Part shown: positions 1 through 6,191 of the stretch, piece by piece | Layout: each line of letters opens with the position of its first letter | Position numbering within the stretch: position 1 is the first letter of the stretch | Assembly (NCBI GenBank): GCA_003648575.1 | Contig: QMPN01000083.1 | Location: forward strand, 1 to 11,144 | Direction of reading: 5' to 3' | DNA: 11,144 bases | Source: Bacteroidota bacterium | GTDB lineage: Bacteria; Bacteroidota; Bacteroidia; Bacteroidales; B18-G4 | Translations under genes and position numbers: made by a program | The notes under the pieces: model-generated | What the model was told of the DNA's origin: nothing | What the model saw: the letters and a program-made list of their open reading frames with translations, nothing else | The model's database searches: none

Positions 1-2342
1 CCGACGGCCACCAGGGTGAGGGTGGTAATGCCAAACTCTCCAAAGGCAGGCGTATATACAGGATGTAAAAAAGTATTGTTATCGAAGGTGCCGGCACCAT
101 CGCTATGCCATTGTAGTGATAGATAGTCAGAAGCACTGGCAGGTACGGGCGCGGTTGAGAAGTCATATGGTATGCCTTCACAAATTGATTCCATAATACC
201 GGCATCAGCCACTGCAGAAGGAATGATATCTACGTCGTGGTTCACACTTTTATTACATACATCGAGTGTTACGGTAAAGAGGCCAGGTGTATCGAAAAGA
301 TGCGCTATGTTTTTTCCAATCCCTACAGAACCGTCGCCAAAGTCCCAGATCCAATCTGTAAAGGTCACATCGCCGGAACCGGTGAAGTATACGGAGTCGA
401 CAATACATTGCGGATTAGGAAATATGCTGAAGTTTATAGTTGGATCCAAAACAGTGATGGGAAAGTATGCTGTATCGCGGCAGGTTTGGTCTGTTATAAT
501 GATCAGACTTACATTTCCGCTGAAAGTAGCTGCGTATGCATGTGTGGGGTTTTGCACAATTGAAGTATTCCCGTCACCGAAATCCCATAGCCAGTTAGTA
601 GCGTTCGCTGTGGGTTCACTGTTGATTGCGAAGAAATCGATGGGTTCATTTACACAAATGGTATCGTTAGTGTTGATGCCGATACTGGCGATAGGGAGGG
701 GTGCTATGGCCACAGCCAGTGTGCTTATGGGGCCATCACCACAGTTGGAATTGCTACCATAAACTTCAATGTTACCGGGGGTTGCCAGTAAATCAAAATC
801 AATAGTGATAAAATTATCTGCCGGATCAATCTGGTTGATGGTTGCTCCGGTTCCCGTATATGAAAAATTGTAAGTATCTGTATTGAAGTCTATTGTAACG
901 GAAATGTCCACACCCTGTTCACCGGCGCAATATGGTTGCAGCAACGTCTCGAATACGAGTGTTCCGGGGAAACGCATTTCAAAAATTGTTACCGGCAGTG
1001 AGCTCGTGGAGGCTGTATACCACCAGGTATTGATGGTCTCTGAATCACGATTATTCCAACTATGGCAACCGGGATTAGGAGGAGTACTGTTACATCCGAT
1101 AAGATTCAATCCTGCCCCAATGTTAGTATCATCCCAATATACAAGGGGCGTGGAACCTGTGGGTGCAATAAGTGCAATACGAAAGCCATTTGTATTCGAC
1201 TCAATATCATACAATGGGAGATTAGTAAGCCCATTAATGTAGGTAATAGTAAAATCAATGTTGGTACCATTCCATACCGGTGCACCAACACCATCCAAGC
1301 CATCCCAGGGGATCAGGTTGACTCCGGTATTAACGGCAGCTTGCAGGTTTCTGTCCTGGAAAGGCGCAGGGAAATCCAGTAAGATATCTACGTTACCGGG
1401 TTTGTCCACGGTAACATGAAATATCTGGCTCCCATCACAAAATGGTTCTGCCCAAACATCAAGTACCTGGCCCGGTGTTGAAGCGGGTGGGAAAAGGATA
1501 GAATCAGGCTCATTCAGATAAATGTTATATTGAGGTACAAAGGCCTGTCCATTGATTGACATCCTGTCAAGTGGGAAATTACCTGTGTTCTGAACCCCAT
1601 ACTGGTTGCAAAACATCAGCCATGCACGGCCTTCCATTTCATCATATTCAACAGAAGTTACTATACTGTCCGTTGAATAAATATAAAATGTTGAGGAATT
1701 TACGTCCCATCCTCCAAAACCACCATTGCCATCAATAAACTGCCATGATTTCGAGTACAGTCTACCAGGTTGTACTGTGGTTAATACTGTATCATACACA
1801 GTTAGGTCGAAGAGCTGTATGTTAAAGGCTTCTTCAATTGTTACACCACTTACCTCATGTACAATAGAAAATTCTATGGTGTAAACCCCGGGGGCCGGCG
1901 GGTCAAATTGAAACGCATCGTAACCACCAGCACCATAGACCTGACTTGGCCCAACTCTGGCCTGTCCAACGTTGGGAATAAAACCGGATCCTGCAGTAGG
2001 CAAGTCAGATTCCGCTTGAACAATAGCTCCAAATTCATCTCTTATTCTGTAAACAATTTTGGCATTATTACCACCATTAGGGTCAGGATCACCATCGAAT
2101 CCAAAATAGATGATCTCATCAGCACTTCTTGTAACGAAATGCAATCGTTCATCTGGATCGCAATTATAAACGGCGAAATTAACTCTATCATCTGCAAAGC
2201 CGCCACCACAATGGTTGATGAGGTCATTGCATAAATAAAGCCATGTAGTGTGATTCGGCAAGTTGAGCCATACTTCTTTTGTTCCTTCAGCAAAGAGAAA
2301 AGTAGGTAAAAATAGGAGAAAAAACAGTAGTCTTGATTTCAT
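1..2342 (-). CDS. Secreted PKD-repeat surface protein, probable type IX secretion cargo (3' end outside window)
   Basis: Reading the minus strand from the ATG at 2342-2340, the frame stays open for 780 codons to the left edge, so the C-terminus is missing. The first 19 residues (MKSRLLFFLLFLPTFLFAE) are a clear Sec signal peptide, probably cut after FA. The mature part is Asn/Asp/Gly/Thr-rich beta-sandwich-like sequence with few Lys. Two PKD domains are marked by WDFGDG at residues about 586-591 and 666-671, 80 residues apart. A further Ig-like repeat starts after ADAGIMESICEG and is cut by the window edge. PKD chains of this kind in Bacteroidota commonly end in a type IX sorting or gliding-motility-associated C-terminal domain; that part is not visible, so T9SS export is inference. 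The role is unknown; adhesion or matrix binding is typical of such proteins. Internal plus-strand reading frames here are shadows. Confidence 0.9.
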   Translation of the reverse strand, partial: MKSRLLFFLLFLPTFLFAEGTKEVWLNLPNHTTWLYLCNDLINHCGGGFADDRVNFAVYNCDPDERLHFVTRSADEIIYFGFDGDPDPNGGNNAKIVYRIRDEFGAIVQAESDLPTAGSGFIPNVGQARVGPSQVYGAGGYDAFQFDPPAPGVYTIEFSIVHEVSGVTIEEAFNIQLFDLTVYDTVLTTVQPGRLYSKSWQFIDGNGGFGGWDVNSSTFYIYSTDSIVTSVEYDEMEGRAWLMFCNQYGVQNTGNFPLDRMSINGQAFVPQYNIYLNEPDSILFPPASTPGQVLDVWAEPFCDGSQIFHVTVDKPGNVDILLDFPAPFQDRNLQAAVNTGVNLIPWDGLDGVGAPVWNGTNIDFTITYINGLTNLPLYDIESNTNGFRIALIAPTGSTPLVYWDDTNIGAGLNLIGCNSTPPNPGCHSWNNRDSETINTWWYTASTSSLPVTIFEMRFPGTLVFETLLQPYCAGEQGVDISVTIDFNTDTYNFSYTGTGATINQIDPADNFITIDFDLLATPGNIEVYGSNSNCGDGPISTLAVAIAPLPIASIGINTNDTICVNEPIDFFAINSEPTANATNWLWDFGDGNTSIVQNPTHAYAATFSGNVSLIIITDQTCRDTAYFPITVLDPTINFSIFPNPQCIVDSVYFTGSGDVTFTDWIWDFGDGSVGIGKNIAHLFDTPGLFTVTLDVCNKSVNHDVDIIPSAVADAGIMESICEGIPYDFSTAPVPASASDYLSLQWHSDGAGTFDNNTFLHPVYTPAFGEFGITTLTLVAV

Positions 2343-2367
2343 AATGCGGTTTTGTTATCAGGGATGC

Positions 2368-2375
2368 CAAATTTA
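2368..2375 (-). promoter_or_regulatory. Candidate Bacteroidota -7 promoter element for the PKD surface protein
   Basis: The minus strand reads TAAATTTG, an exact match to the Bacteroidota -7 consensus TAnnTTTG, ending 25 bases before the ATG at 2342. This would give a leader of roughly 20 nt. I see no convincing -33 TTTG at the expected distance, so the call rests on the -7 match and its position. Confidence 0.45.
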
Positions 2376-2482
2376 ACAATAAAGAAGAATAATTATACGC
2401 GGCATGTACGTAAATGTTATAATATATCCTTATTTATAATAGAGTTTGATAAGTAGACTGAAAGGTGTGGGAAAAGTTGTCT

Positions 2483-2650
2483 CATTATTTCATTGTTTCA
2501 CTGTTTCACTGTTTCATTGTTCCATTGTCGTATTCCCGAATTCTCGTACTCTCGTATTCTCGTACTCTCGTATTCTCGTATTCCCGTACTCTCGTATTCC
2601 CGTACTCTCGTACTCTCGTATTCCCGTACTCTCGTACTCTCGTACTCTCA
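2483..2650. repeat. 21-unit octamer array in two sequence blocks with one continuous register
   Basis: Read in steps of 8 from 2483, every unit stays in phase to 2650 (168 bp). Block 1 (2483-2530, six units) is CATTATTT, CATTGTTT, CACTGTTT twice, CATTGTTC, CATTGTCG. Block 2 (2531-2650, fifteen units) is a mix of TATTCTCG, TACTCTCG and TATTCCCG, starting with TATTCCCG and AATTCTCG and ending with TACTCTCA. The unit at 2523-2530 is a hybrid: block-1 start, block-2 CG end. All six frames lack stops across block 2, so the apparent reading frames are artefacts. The array is likely a slippage-prone intergenic repeat; function unknown. Confidence 0.9.
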
Positions 2651-2798
2651 ATTAAACGGCTACCGGAGACCGGAATATTTGAATTTCGAATTTATTAATA
2701 CTGGTGTCTGGGGAAAAGTTCTATTGAATTGCCTAAATGCCTGTAGACACTTACTTTTGAGATAACCAAATAATAAAGGGCTTAAGAAAACTTTAGGG

Positions 2799-2974
2799 CA
2801 GGAGATTTCTCGCCCTTCGCATGGCTCACTCCTCGAAAAGACAATAATTATCATATAAAAGTGGCGAAGGGCACGGCACTCAATAATTTGATTTCATTGG
2901 TGCGCCGCGTCCTTCTTATGGTTACAAGCAAACATTGTCTTCTCGAAGGAGCTCTGCGACTAAGAGATCCCCTT
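2799..2974. repeat. Nested foldback: two diverged inverted repeat arms with inner hairpins
   Basis: The left arm around 2799-2845 and the right arm around 2934-2974 are diverged copies of one motif in opposite orientation. The best-matched part is CTCCTCGAAAAGACAAT (2829-2845) against the reverse complement of 2934-2951, CTCCTTCGAGAAGACAAT. The outer ends share AGGAGATTTCT versus AGGGGATCTCT. Inside are two mutually exclusive hairpins using the same arm: GCCCTTCGC at 2812-2820 with GCGAAGGGC at 2864-2872, and 2866-2879 with 2902-2915. It could be a MITE-like or intergenic-repeat element, or an RNA structure. No target-site duplication is obvious. Confidence 0.6.
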
Positions 2975-3112
2975 GCTTTGTTTAGCTACGATAGATTATA
3001 TCGGACACTTGTAAGAAATTTTGAGTTTTGAGTTTTGGGTTTTGAATTGATTTTTAATTTGAAATTTGTTTTGGAACTTGGATTTTGGAGCTTGGAATTT
3101 ATTTAGAAGGCA

Positions 3113-3170
3113 GGATTAGCTCAGCTTCGCTTCGCTGATCCGTTGGGGTGGATACAAAAAAAGCCCTGCC
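3113..3170. repeat. Hairpin module of duplication copy 1
   Basis: GGATTAGC (3113-3120) pairs with GCTGATCC (3134-3141), eight pairs with one G-U. An outer GGCAGG (3109-3114) can alternatively pair with CCTGCC at 3165-3170. The sequence then runs into an A-rich stretch and a C/G-rich tail. It resembles a small structured RNA or terminator-like module, but no adjacent gene needs it. Confidence 0.5.
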
Positions 3171-3299
3171 CTCGCTGCGCTCGTGAGAAATTTTGAGTTT
3201 TGAGTTTTGGGTTTTGAATTGATTTTGGAAGTTAGAACTTGGAAATTATTTTGGAATGTGGATTTTGGAGCTTGGAGCTTGGAATTTATTTTAAAGGCA

Positions 3300-3358
3300 G
3301 GATTAGCTCAGCTTCGCTTCGCTGATCCATAAAAGGGGATACAAAAGAAAAGCCCTGC
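3300..3358. repeat. Hairpin module of duplication copy 2
   Basis: The same GGATTAGC (3300-3307) and GCTGATCC (3321-3328) arms are preserved exactly. The GCAGG/CCTGC outer pairing (3297-3301 with 3354-3358) is also kept, although the spacer between the arms and the A-run has changed relative to copy 1. Conservation of the arms with drift of the spacer is compatible with a structural role, or simply with a recent duplication. Confidence 0.5.
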
Positions 3359-3377
3359 TCGCTGTGCTCGCATTGTC

Positions 3378-3435
3378 TTTTTTGTTTGGACTCTTCATCT
3401 GAAAGCAAGCTTTCGATTCGAGCCCAAACAAAAAA
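3378..3435. repeat. Large near-perfect inverted repeat next to the tRNA terminator
   Basis: TTTTTTGTTTGGACTC at 3378-3393 pairs with GAGCCCAAACAAAAAA at 3420-3435, 16 positions with a single non-Watson-Crick position. The 26-nt interior contains a second perfect hairpin, GAAAGC-AA-GCTTTC (about 3401-3414). The right arm shares its GCCC/A-run region with the tRNA terminator, so on the minus strand the two hairpins overlap in part. Confidence 0.75.
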
Positions 3436-3458
3436 GCCCATCACTGCGTGACGGGCTT
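3424..3458 (-). terminator. Rho-independent terminator of the tRNA-Arg transcript
   Basis: On the minus strand AAGCCC-GTCAC-GCA-GTGAT-GGGCTT (3458-3434) forms a strong stem with one internal mismatch, followed immediately by TTTTGTTT. It begins nine bases after the tRNA 3' end at 3467, the expected place for a terminator. Confidence 0.8.
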
Positions 3459-3466
3459 CTCTTTTG

Positions 3467-3540
3467 TGATCGCGCCAGGATTCGAACCTGGGACCGACAG
3501 CTTAGAAGGCTGTTGCTCTATCCAGCTGAGCTACGCGACC
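3467..3540 (-). tRNA. tRNA-Arg (anticodon UCU)
   Basis: The minus strand folds as a 74-nt cloverleaf. The acceptor stem GGTCGCG/CGCGATC has one G-U pair, the D arm contains TAGCTCAGCTGG, the anticodon loop is CTTCTAA giving anticodon TCT (genomic 3504-3506), and the T arm carries GGTTCGAATCC. The discriminator base is A at 3467. CCA is not encoded, so it must be added by nucleotidyltransferase. The gene is transcribed away from the transporter cassette and is followed by a terminator. Confidence 0.97.
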
Positions 3541-3551
3541 ATTTTCGGCTG

Positions 3552-3559
3552 CAAAAATA
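3552..3559 (-). promoter_or_regulatory. Candidate -7 element for the tRNA-Arg gene
   Basis: The minus strand reads TATTTTTG, an exact match to TAnnTTTG, ending 12 bases before the tRNA 5' end at 3540. No good -33 element is seen at standard spacing. Confidence 0.4.
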
Positions 3560-3580
3560 CAAATATCACGCAATAAATCC

Positions 3581-3588
3581 TATTTTTG
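3581..3588 (+). promoter_or_regulatory. Candidate -7 element for the livHMGF cassette
   Basis: The plus strand reads TATTTTTG, the same octamer as the opposite-facing tRNA candidate about 30 bp away. It lies about 46 bases before the livH ATG and just upstream of a dyad that would overlap the transcription start. The -33 position lacks a clear TTTG, so the promoter is tentative. Confidence 0.4.
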
Positions 3589-3593
3589 TGTTT

Positions 3594-3613
3594 CGTACTT
3601 CGAAGGTAGTACG
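3594..3613 (+). promoter_or_regulatory. Dyad in the livH leader, candidate operator or 5'-UTR hairpin
   Basis: CGTACT (3594-3599) and AGTACG (3608-3613) are perfect inverted repeats around an 8-base spacer containing TCGAA. Beyond one mismatch the symmetry continues as TTT on the left and AAA on the right. It sits immediately downstream of the candidate -7 element, where a repressor site or a leader hairpin would act. Confidence 0.4.
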
Positions 3614-3634
3614 CAAAATACAGAACCCTGTTGC

Positions 3635-4504
3635 ATGATCATACAATTTCTCGCTAACGGCCTTGTGAATGGAGCACTGATCGCCCTTGTGGCACTCGGC
3701 TTTAGCCTGGTGTATAATACCACCCGTATATTTCATATCGCCTATGCAGGGATCTACCTCTGGGCAGCATATATTCTCTATTTCTTTCTTGAAATACTGC
3801 ATTGGCCACTGGCTGCTTCCTTTTTGATGGCCATACTGGGTAGTGGCCTGATCAGCCTGGCATGTGAAAAGCTAATCTATGCTCCGCTTAGTAAGAGGTG
3901 GCGGTCTCCCAACTCTCTTATGATCAGCTCTGTAGGCGTATTGATCCTTATGGTAAGCCTGGGGGAGCTGGCCTTCGGGAATGCAGCACGCTATGCTGAT
4001 ATCGAATTGCCGGGTTCCGGACTGGATATCGGGCTTCTTTTGCCGGGATTTAAGGTGATTAGTCTCCTGCTTGTTACAGTGGTAATCGTATTGTTTTTTC
4101 TCTTCCTGAAATATTCCTCCCTGGGGATCAGGATAAGGGCCTTGAGGGATGATGAACTGCTGAGCCGGGTATTTGGTGTAAACACTACTCTCCTCAAAGC
4201 CGGGCTATTTGTTCTATCTGGTTTTTTGGTGGCCATAGCATCGGGCCTCAATATGCTTGATATGGGGATCAATCCCCATCTCGGCATCCCGGTATTTATC
4301 AATGCATTTGTAGCCCTCGTCATTGGCGGAATCGGACGCTTCGACGGGCCCGTACTGGGAGGGATTTTGTTAGGATTGTTGCAGGCCATGACTGAATATT
4401 TCTTTGACAGCAGGTGGGTGATAATGGTCACCTTCATATTGCTATTCATTTTTCTGATCATCCGCCCGCAGGGCTTGATCCCTTCAAGAACGAGGGCTTT
4501 TTAA
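3635..4504 (+). CDS. livH: HAAT-family ABC importer permease LivH
   Basis: This is a 289-residue, very hydrophobic inner-membrane permease, somewhat shorter than E. coli LivH (308). Visible family features are the N-terminal NGLVNGALIALVALGFSLVY helix, a cytoplasmic EAA-type loop (IRALRDDELLSRVFGVNT, about residues 166-182) that docks the ATPase, the C-terminal GGIGRFDGPVLGG motif (about 231-243) and the closing RPQGLIP. About eight membrane segments are expected. The usual NFAHG after the first helix reads FHIAYAG here. With LivM it should form the translocation channel. The ATG at 3635 fits the family N-terminus; no clear Shine-Dalgarno is present. The stop is one base before the livM start, so translation is probably coupled. 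Substrate cannot be read from the permease. Confidence 0.93.
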   Translation: MIIQFLANGLVNGALIALVALGFSLVYNTTRIFHIAYAGIYLWAAYILYFFLEILHWPLAASFLMAILGSGLISLACEKLIYAPLSKRWRSPNSLMISSVGVLILMVSLGELAFGNAARYADIELPGSGLDIGLLLPGFKVISLLLVTVVIVLFFLFLKYSSLGIRIRALRDDELLSRVFGVNTTLLKAGLFVLSGFLVAIASGLNMLDMGINPHLGIPVFINAFVALVIGGIGRFDGPVLGGILLGLLQAMTEYFFDSRWVIMVTFILLFIFLIIRPQGLIPSRTRAF

Positions 4505-4505
4505 T

Positions 4506-5375
4506 ATGGGATACCTGAGCCACATAATCATCCTGATAAATATCTACGTCATCCTGTGCGTGGCAAGTGGACTGATCATTGGTCTGTCGAGGATGATCTC
4601 CCTCGGACAGGCGGCCTTTTATGGGATCGGTGCGTATATTACGGCCCTTTGTATCATACTGCTGGACCTGTCACTGATCCCTTCCCTTATACTGGTGATG
4701 CTGGTGAATGGATTGATTAGTTTGCTTATTGCCATCCCAACCATACGCCTGCGGGGCGACTATTTTATCCTGGCAACTCTCGCATTTCAATTTATAGTAT
4801 TCGCTTTGCTGAATAACCTCAGCAGTGTAACCAATGGGTCCCTTGGTGTGAGCGGGATCAGCCCGGTATCTGTGATGGGGCTGGGAGGTATAAATGGGCA
4901 AAGCGGTTTCCTGATATTGAGTGCGGTGCTTGCCATTTTGGTGGTGCTCATCTTTTATTTTATCTATCACTCTCCATATGGCGTAAGCCTGAAAGCTCTG
5001 AGAGAGGATGAACTTGCATTGCAAACCATGGGGCGGAATACAAGACGCTTAAAAATAATGGCATTTGTGATCTCAAGTGCTTTTATCGGATGGGCTTCGT
5101 ACATTTTTGCAACCTACATGACATACATATATCCCGGTGGTTTTCACCTGGATGAATCCATATTCATATTGATCGCCGTACTGGTGGGTGGCAGCGGGAG
5201 TATACGGGGAGCCATTGCCGGGGCGGTATTTGTGATCCTGCTTCCTGAAGTTTTGCGGTATTCAGGCCTGCCCGACAGTATTGCTGCACCTATGGAACAA
5301 ATATTTTTTGGATTGTTGCTTATCCTGGTGATGCGCTTCCGTCCGAATGGCCTGCTGGGAAAATTGAAATTATAA
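4506..5375 (+). CDS. livM: HAAT-family ABC importer permease LivM
   Basis: This is a 289-residue integral membrane protein, partner of the preceding permease. Diagnostic stretches are SLGQAAFYGIGAY (about residues 33-45), LRGDYFILATLAF (about 82-94), TNGSLGVSGI, the EAA-type coupling loop LKALREDELALQTMGRNT (about 161-178), GGSGSIRGAIAGA (about 227-239) and the terminal RPNGLLG. It lacks the long N-terminal extension of E. coli LivM and corresponds to its core. The gene starts one base after the livH stop and its stop codon directly abuts the livG start. It should form the second half of the channel. Confidence 0.94.
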   Translation: MGYLSHIIILINIYVILCVASGLIIGLSRMISLGQAAFYGIGAYITALCIILLDLSLIPSLILVMLVNGLISLLIAIPTIRLRGDYFILATLAFQFIVFALLNNLSSVTNGSLGVSGISPVSVMGLGGINGQSGFLILSAVLAILVVLIFYFIYHSPYGVSLKALREDELALQTMGRNTRRLKIMAFVISSAFIGWASYIFATYMTYIYPGGFHLDESIFILIAVLVGGSGSIRGAIAGAVFVILLPEVLRYSGLPDSIAAPMEQIFFGLLLILVMRFRPNGLLGKLKL

Positions 5376-6191
5376 ATGAACACGGTACTCGAAATAAAGG
5401 AAATTAGAAAGAGTTTTGCCATGAACCATGGCAGGGCAAGGGTATTCGGGGCCGAATATAAAAATGTTATCAACGACTTGTCGATCAGCCTGGAAGAAGG
5501 AATGGTGACCAGCCTTGTAGGTGGGAACGGTGAGGGGAAAACGACCCTGTTCAACCTGATATCCGGCTTATTAAGACCTGATAATGGGCAAATCCTTTAT
5601 GTCGGTGAGCGGGAAAGCATAGATTGCATCCTGTCATCGCCATGGCAAATTGCCAGGGCCGGTATCGGGCGTATGTTTCAGGGAGCCAGGGTGTTTGATG
5701 AGCTCAGTGTAAAAGATCATTTGCTGATACAGGCCAGGCAATCTGAGGGAGAGAAGCCTTTTAGCAGAATGCTCAGGCCTGCAAGAAGCAAAAAGCTGGA
5801 GAACGAACTATCTGAAAGAATTTATCATGAATTGAAAGGATTTGAAGAGTTCAGAGCCCTCTGGGATGCTGCTGACACCCCTGCGGCATCATTATCATTC
5901 GCCAGGCAACGCCTCCTCTCACTGGCCGGCCTGCTGGTAGGTGGGTATGATCTGCTTCTGCTCGATGAACCCAGTTCCGGATTAAGCAGGGAATCCTTTG
6001 AAACCCTCTACAAGCTCCTGGATGTAATGCGTGAAAGAGGGAAAACTGTATTCCTGATCGAGCATAATATGGAATTCATAAAAAAAGCAGCTGATACATG
6101 TCACTATATGGCTGAAGGCCGAATACATTTTTCGGGAAGCCCTGAAGAAGTACTTGATCATGCTGATGTTAAACAAAGCTATCTCCTGTAA
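5376..6191 (+). CDS. livG: HAAT-family ABC importer ATPase LivG, with degenerate signature motif
   Basis: This cytoplasmic ATPase has 271 residues (E. coli LivG 255). Motifs in order: Walker A GGNGEGKTT (49-57), Q-loop Gln102 in RMFQGARVF, signature LSFAR (173-177), Walker B LLLLDEP with Asp197-Glu198, and switch His230 in LIEHN. The C-terminus VKQSYLL matches the LivG ending. Two oddities stand out. The signature, usually L(A/S)YGQ in LivG and LSGGQ in ABC proteins generally, has Ala in place of the conserved Gly and Arg in place of Gln. The N-terminal segment before Walker A also has an extra loop (about residues 16-30). The rest of the fold appears intact, so it is likely functional but asymmetric with LivF. 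The start abuts the livM stop and the stop overlaps the livF start in TAATG. Confidence 0.93.
   Translation: MNTVLEIKEIRKSFAMNHGRARVFGAEYKNVINDLSISLEEGMVTSLVGGNGEGKTTLFNLISGLLRPDNGQILYVGERESIDCILSSPWQIARAGIGRMFQGARVFDELSVKDHLLIQARQSEGEKPFSRMLRPARSKKLENELSERIYHELKGFEEFRALWDAADTPAASLSFARQRLLSLAGLLVGGYDLLLLDEPSSGLSRESFETLYKLLDVMRERGKTVFLIEHNMEFIKKAADTCHYMAEGRIHFSGSPEEVLDHADVKQSYLL

Larger units (their letters stand above)
3011..3370. repeat. Tandem duplication: heptamer array plus GC-rich hairpin, two copies
   Basis: Copy 1 covers about 3011-3182 and copy 2 about 3183-3370. Each copy begins with GAAATTTTGAGTTTTGAG, continues as a run of 7-bp units, then carries GGATTAGC...GCTGATCC, an A-run, AGCCCTGC and a CTCGCTG(C/T)GCTCG tail. 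In copy 1, twelve heptamers run from 3019 to 3102. In copy 2, about fourteen run from 3191 to 3288 with a single 1-base slip. The modules thus share their ends but differ in the number and order of the heptamers between them. Confidence 0.85.
2343..3466. other. Gene-free, repeat-filled intergenic island
   Basis: This 1.1-kb stretch between the surface-protein start and the tRNA gene contains no reading frame I would defend. From left to right it holds an A/T-rich leader (2343-2482), an octamer array (2483-2650), about 150 bp with nothing recognisable (2651-2798), a nested foldback (about 2799-2974), a tandem duplication with heptamer arrays and hairpins (3011-3370), and a large hairpin next to the tRNA terminator (3378-3435). 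The open frames over the octamer array exist only because the unit contains no stop codon in any frame. The 64-codon minus-strand frame at 2854-2660 lies across foldback sequence and has no recognisable domain. Confidence 0.8.

Noticed and set aside
172..2234. Several plus-strand reading frames of 60-196 codons
   Set aside because: They are shadows of the minus-strand PKD protein, whose single frame is open throughout and has a signal peptide and repeated WDFGDG motifs.
2446..2765. Three overlapping plus-strand reading frames rich in SYSRTLV-like repeats
   Set aside because: They lie over the octamer array, which has no stop in any frame because 8 is not a multiple of 3. Frame-independent openness is an artefact, and no start context or domain is seen.
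2660..2854. A 64-codon minus-strand reading frame
   Set aside because: It runs through foldback sequence, has no recognisable domain and no promoter match; chance is the simpler explanation.
3113..3141. tRNA-like fragment (GATTAGCTCAGCT resembles a D arm)
   Set aside because: No anticodon arm or T arm follows, and the sequence forms its own hairpin present in both duplication copies. The match is short enough to be chance.
2483..3370. CRISPR array
   Set aside because: The repeats are 7-8 bp contiguous units or a two-copy duplication. There are no repeats of about 25-40 bp alternating with unique spacers, and no cas genes.
3378..3540. Integrated element using tRNA-Arg as attachment site
   Set aside because: There is no integrase gene and no second copy of the tRNA 3' end in the window; the neighbouring repeats do not match the tRNA end.
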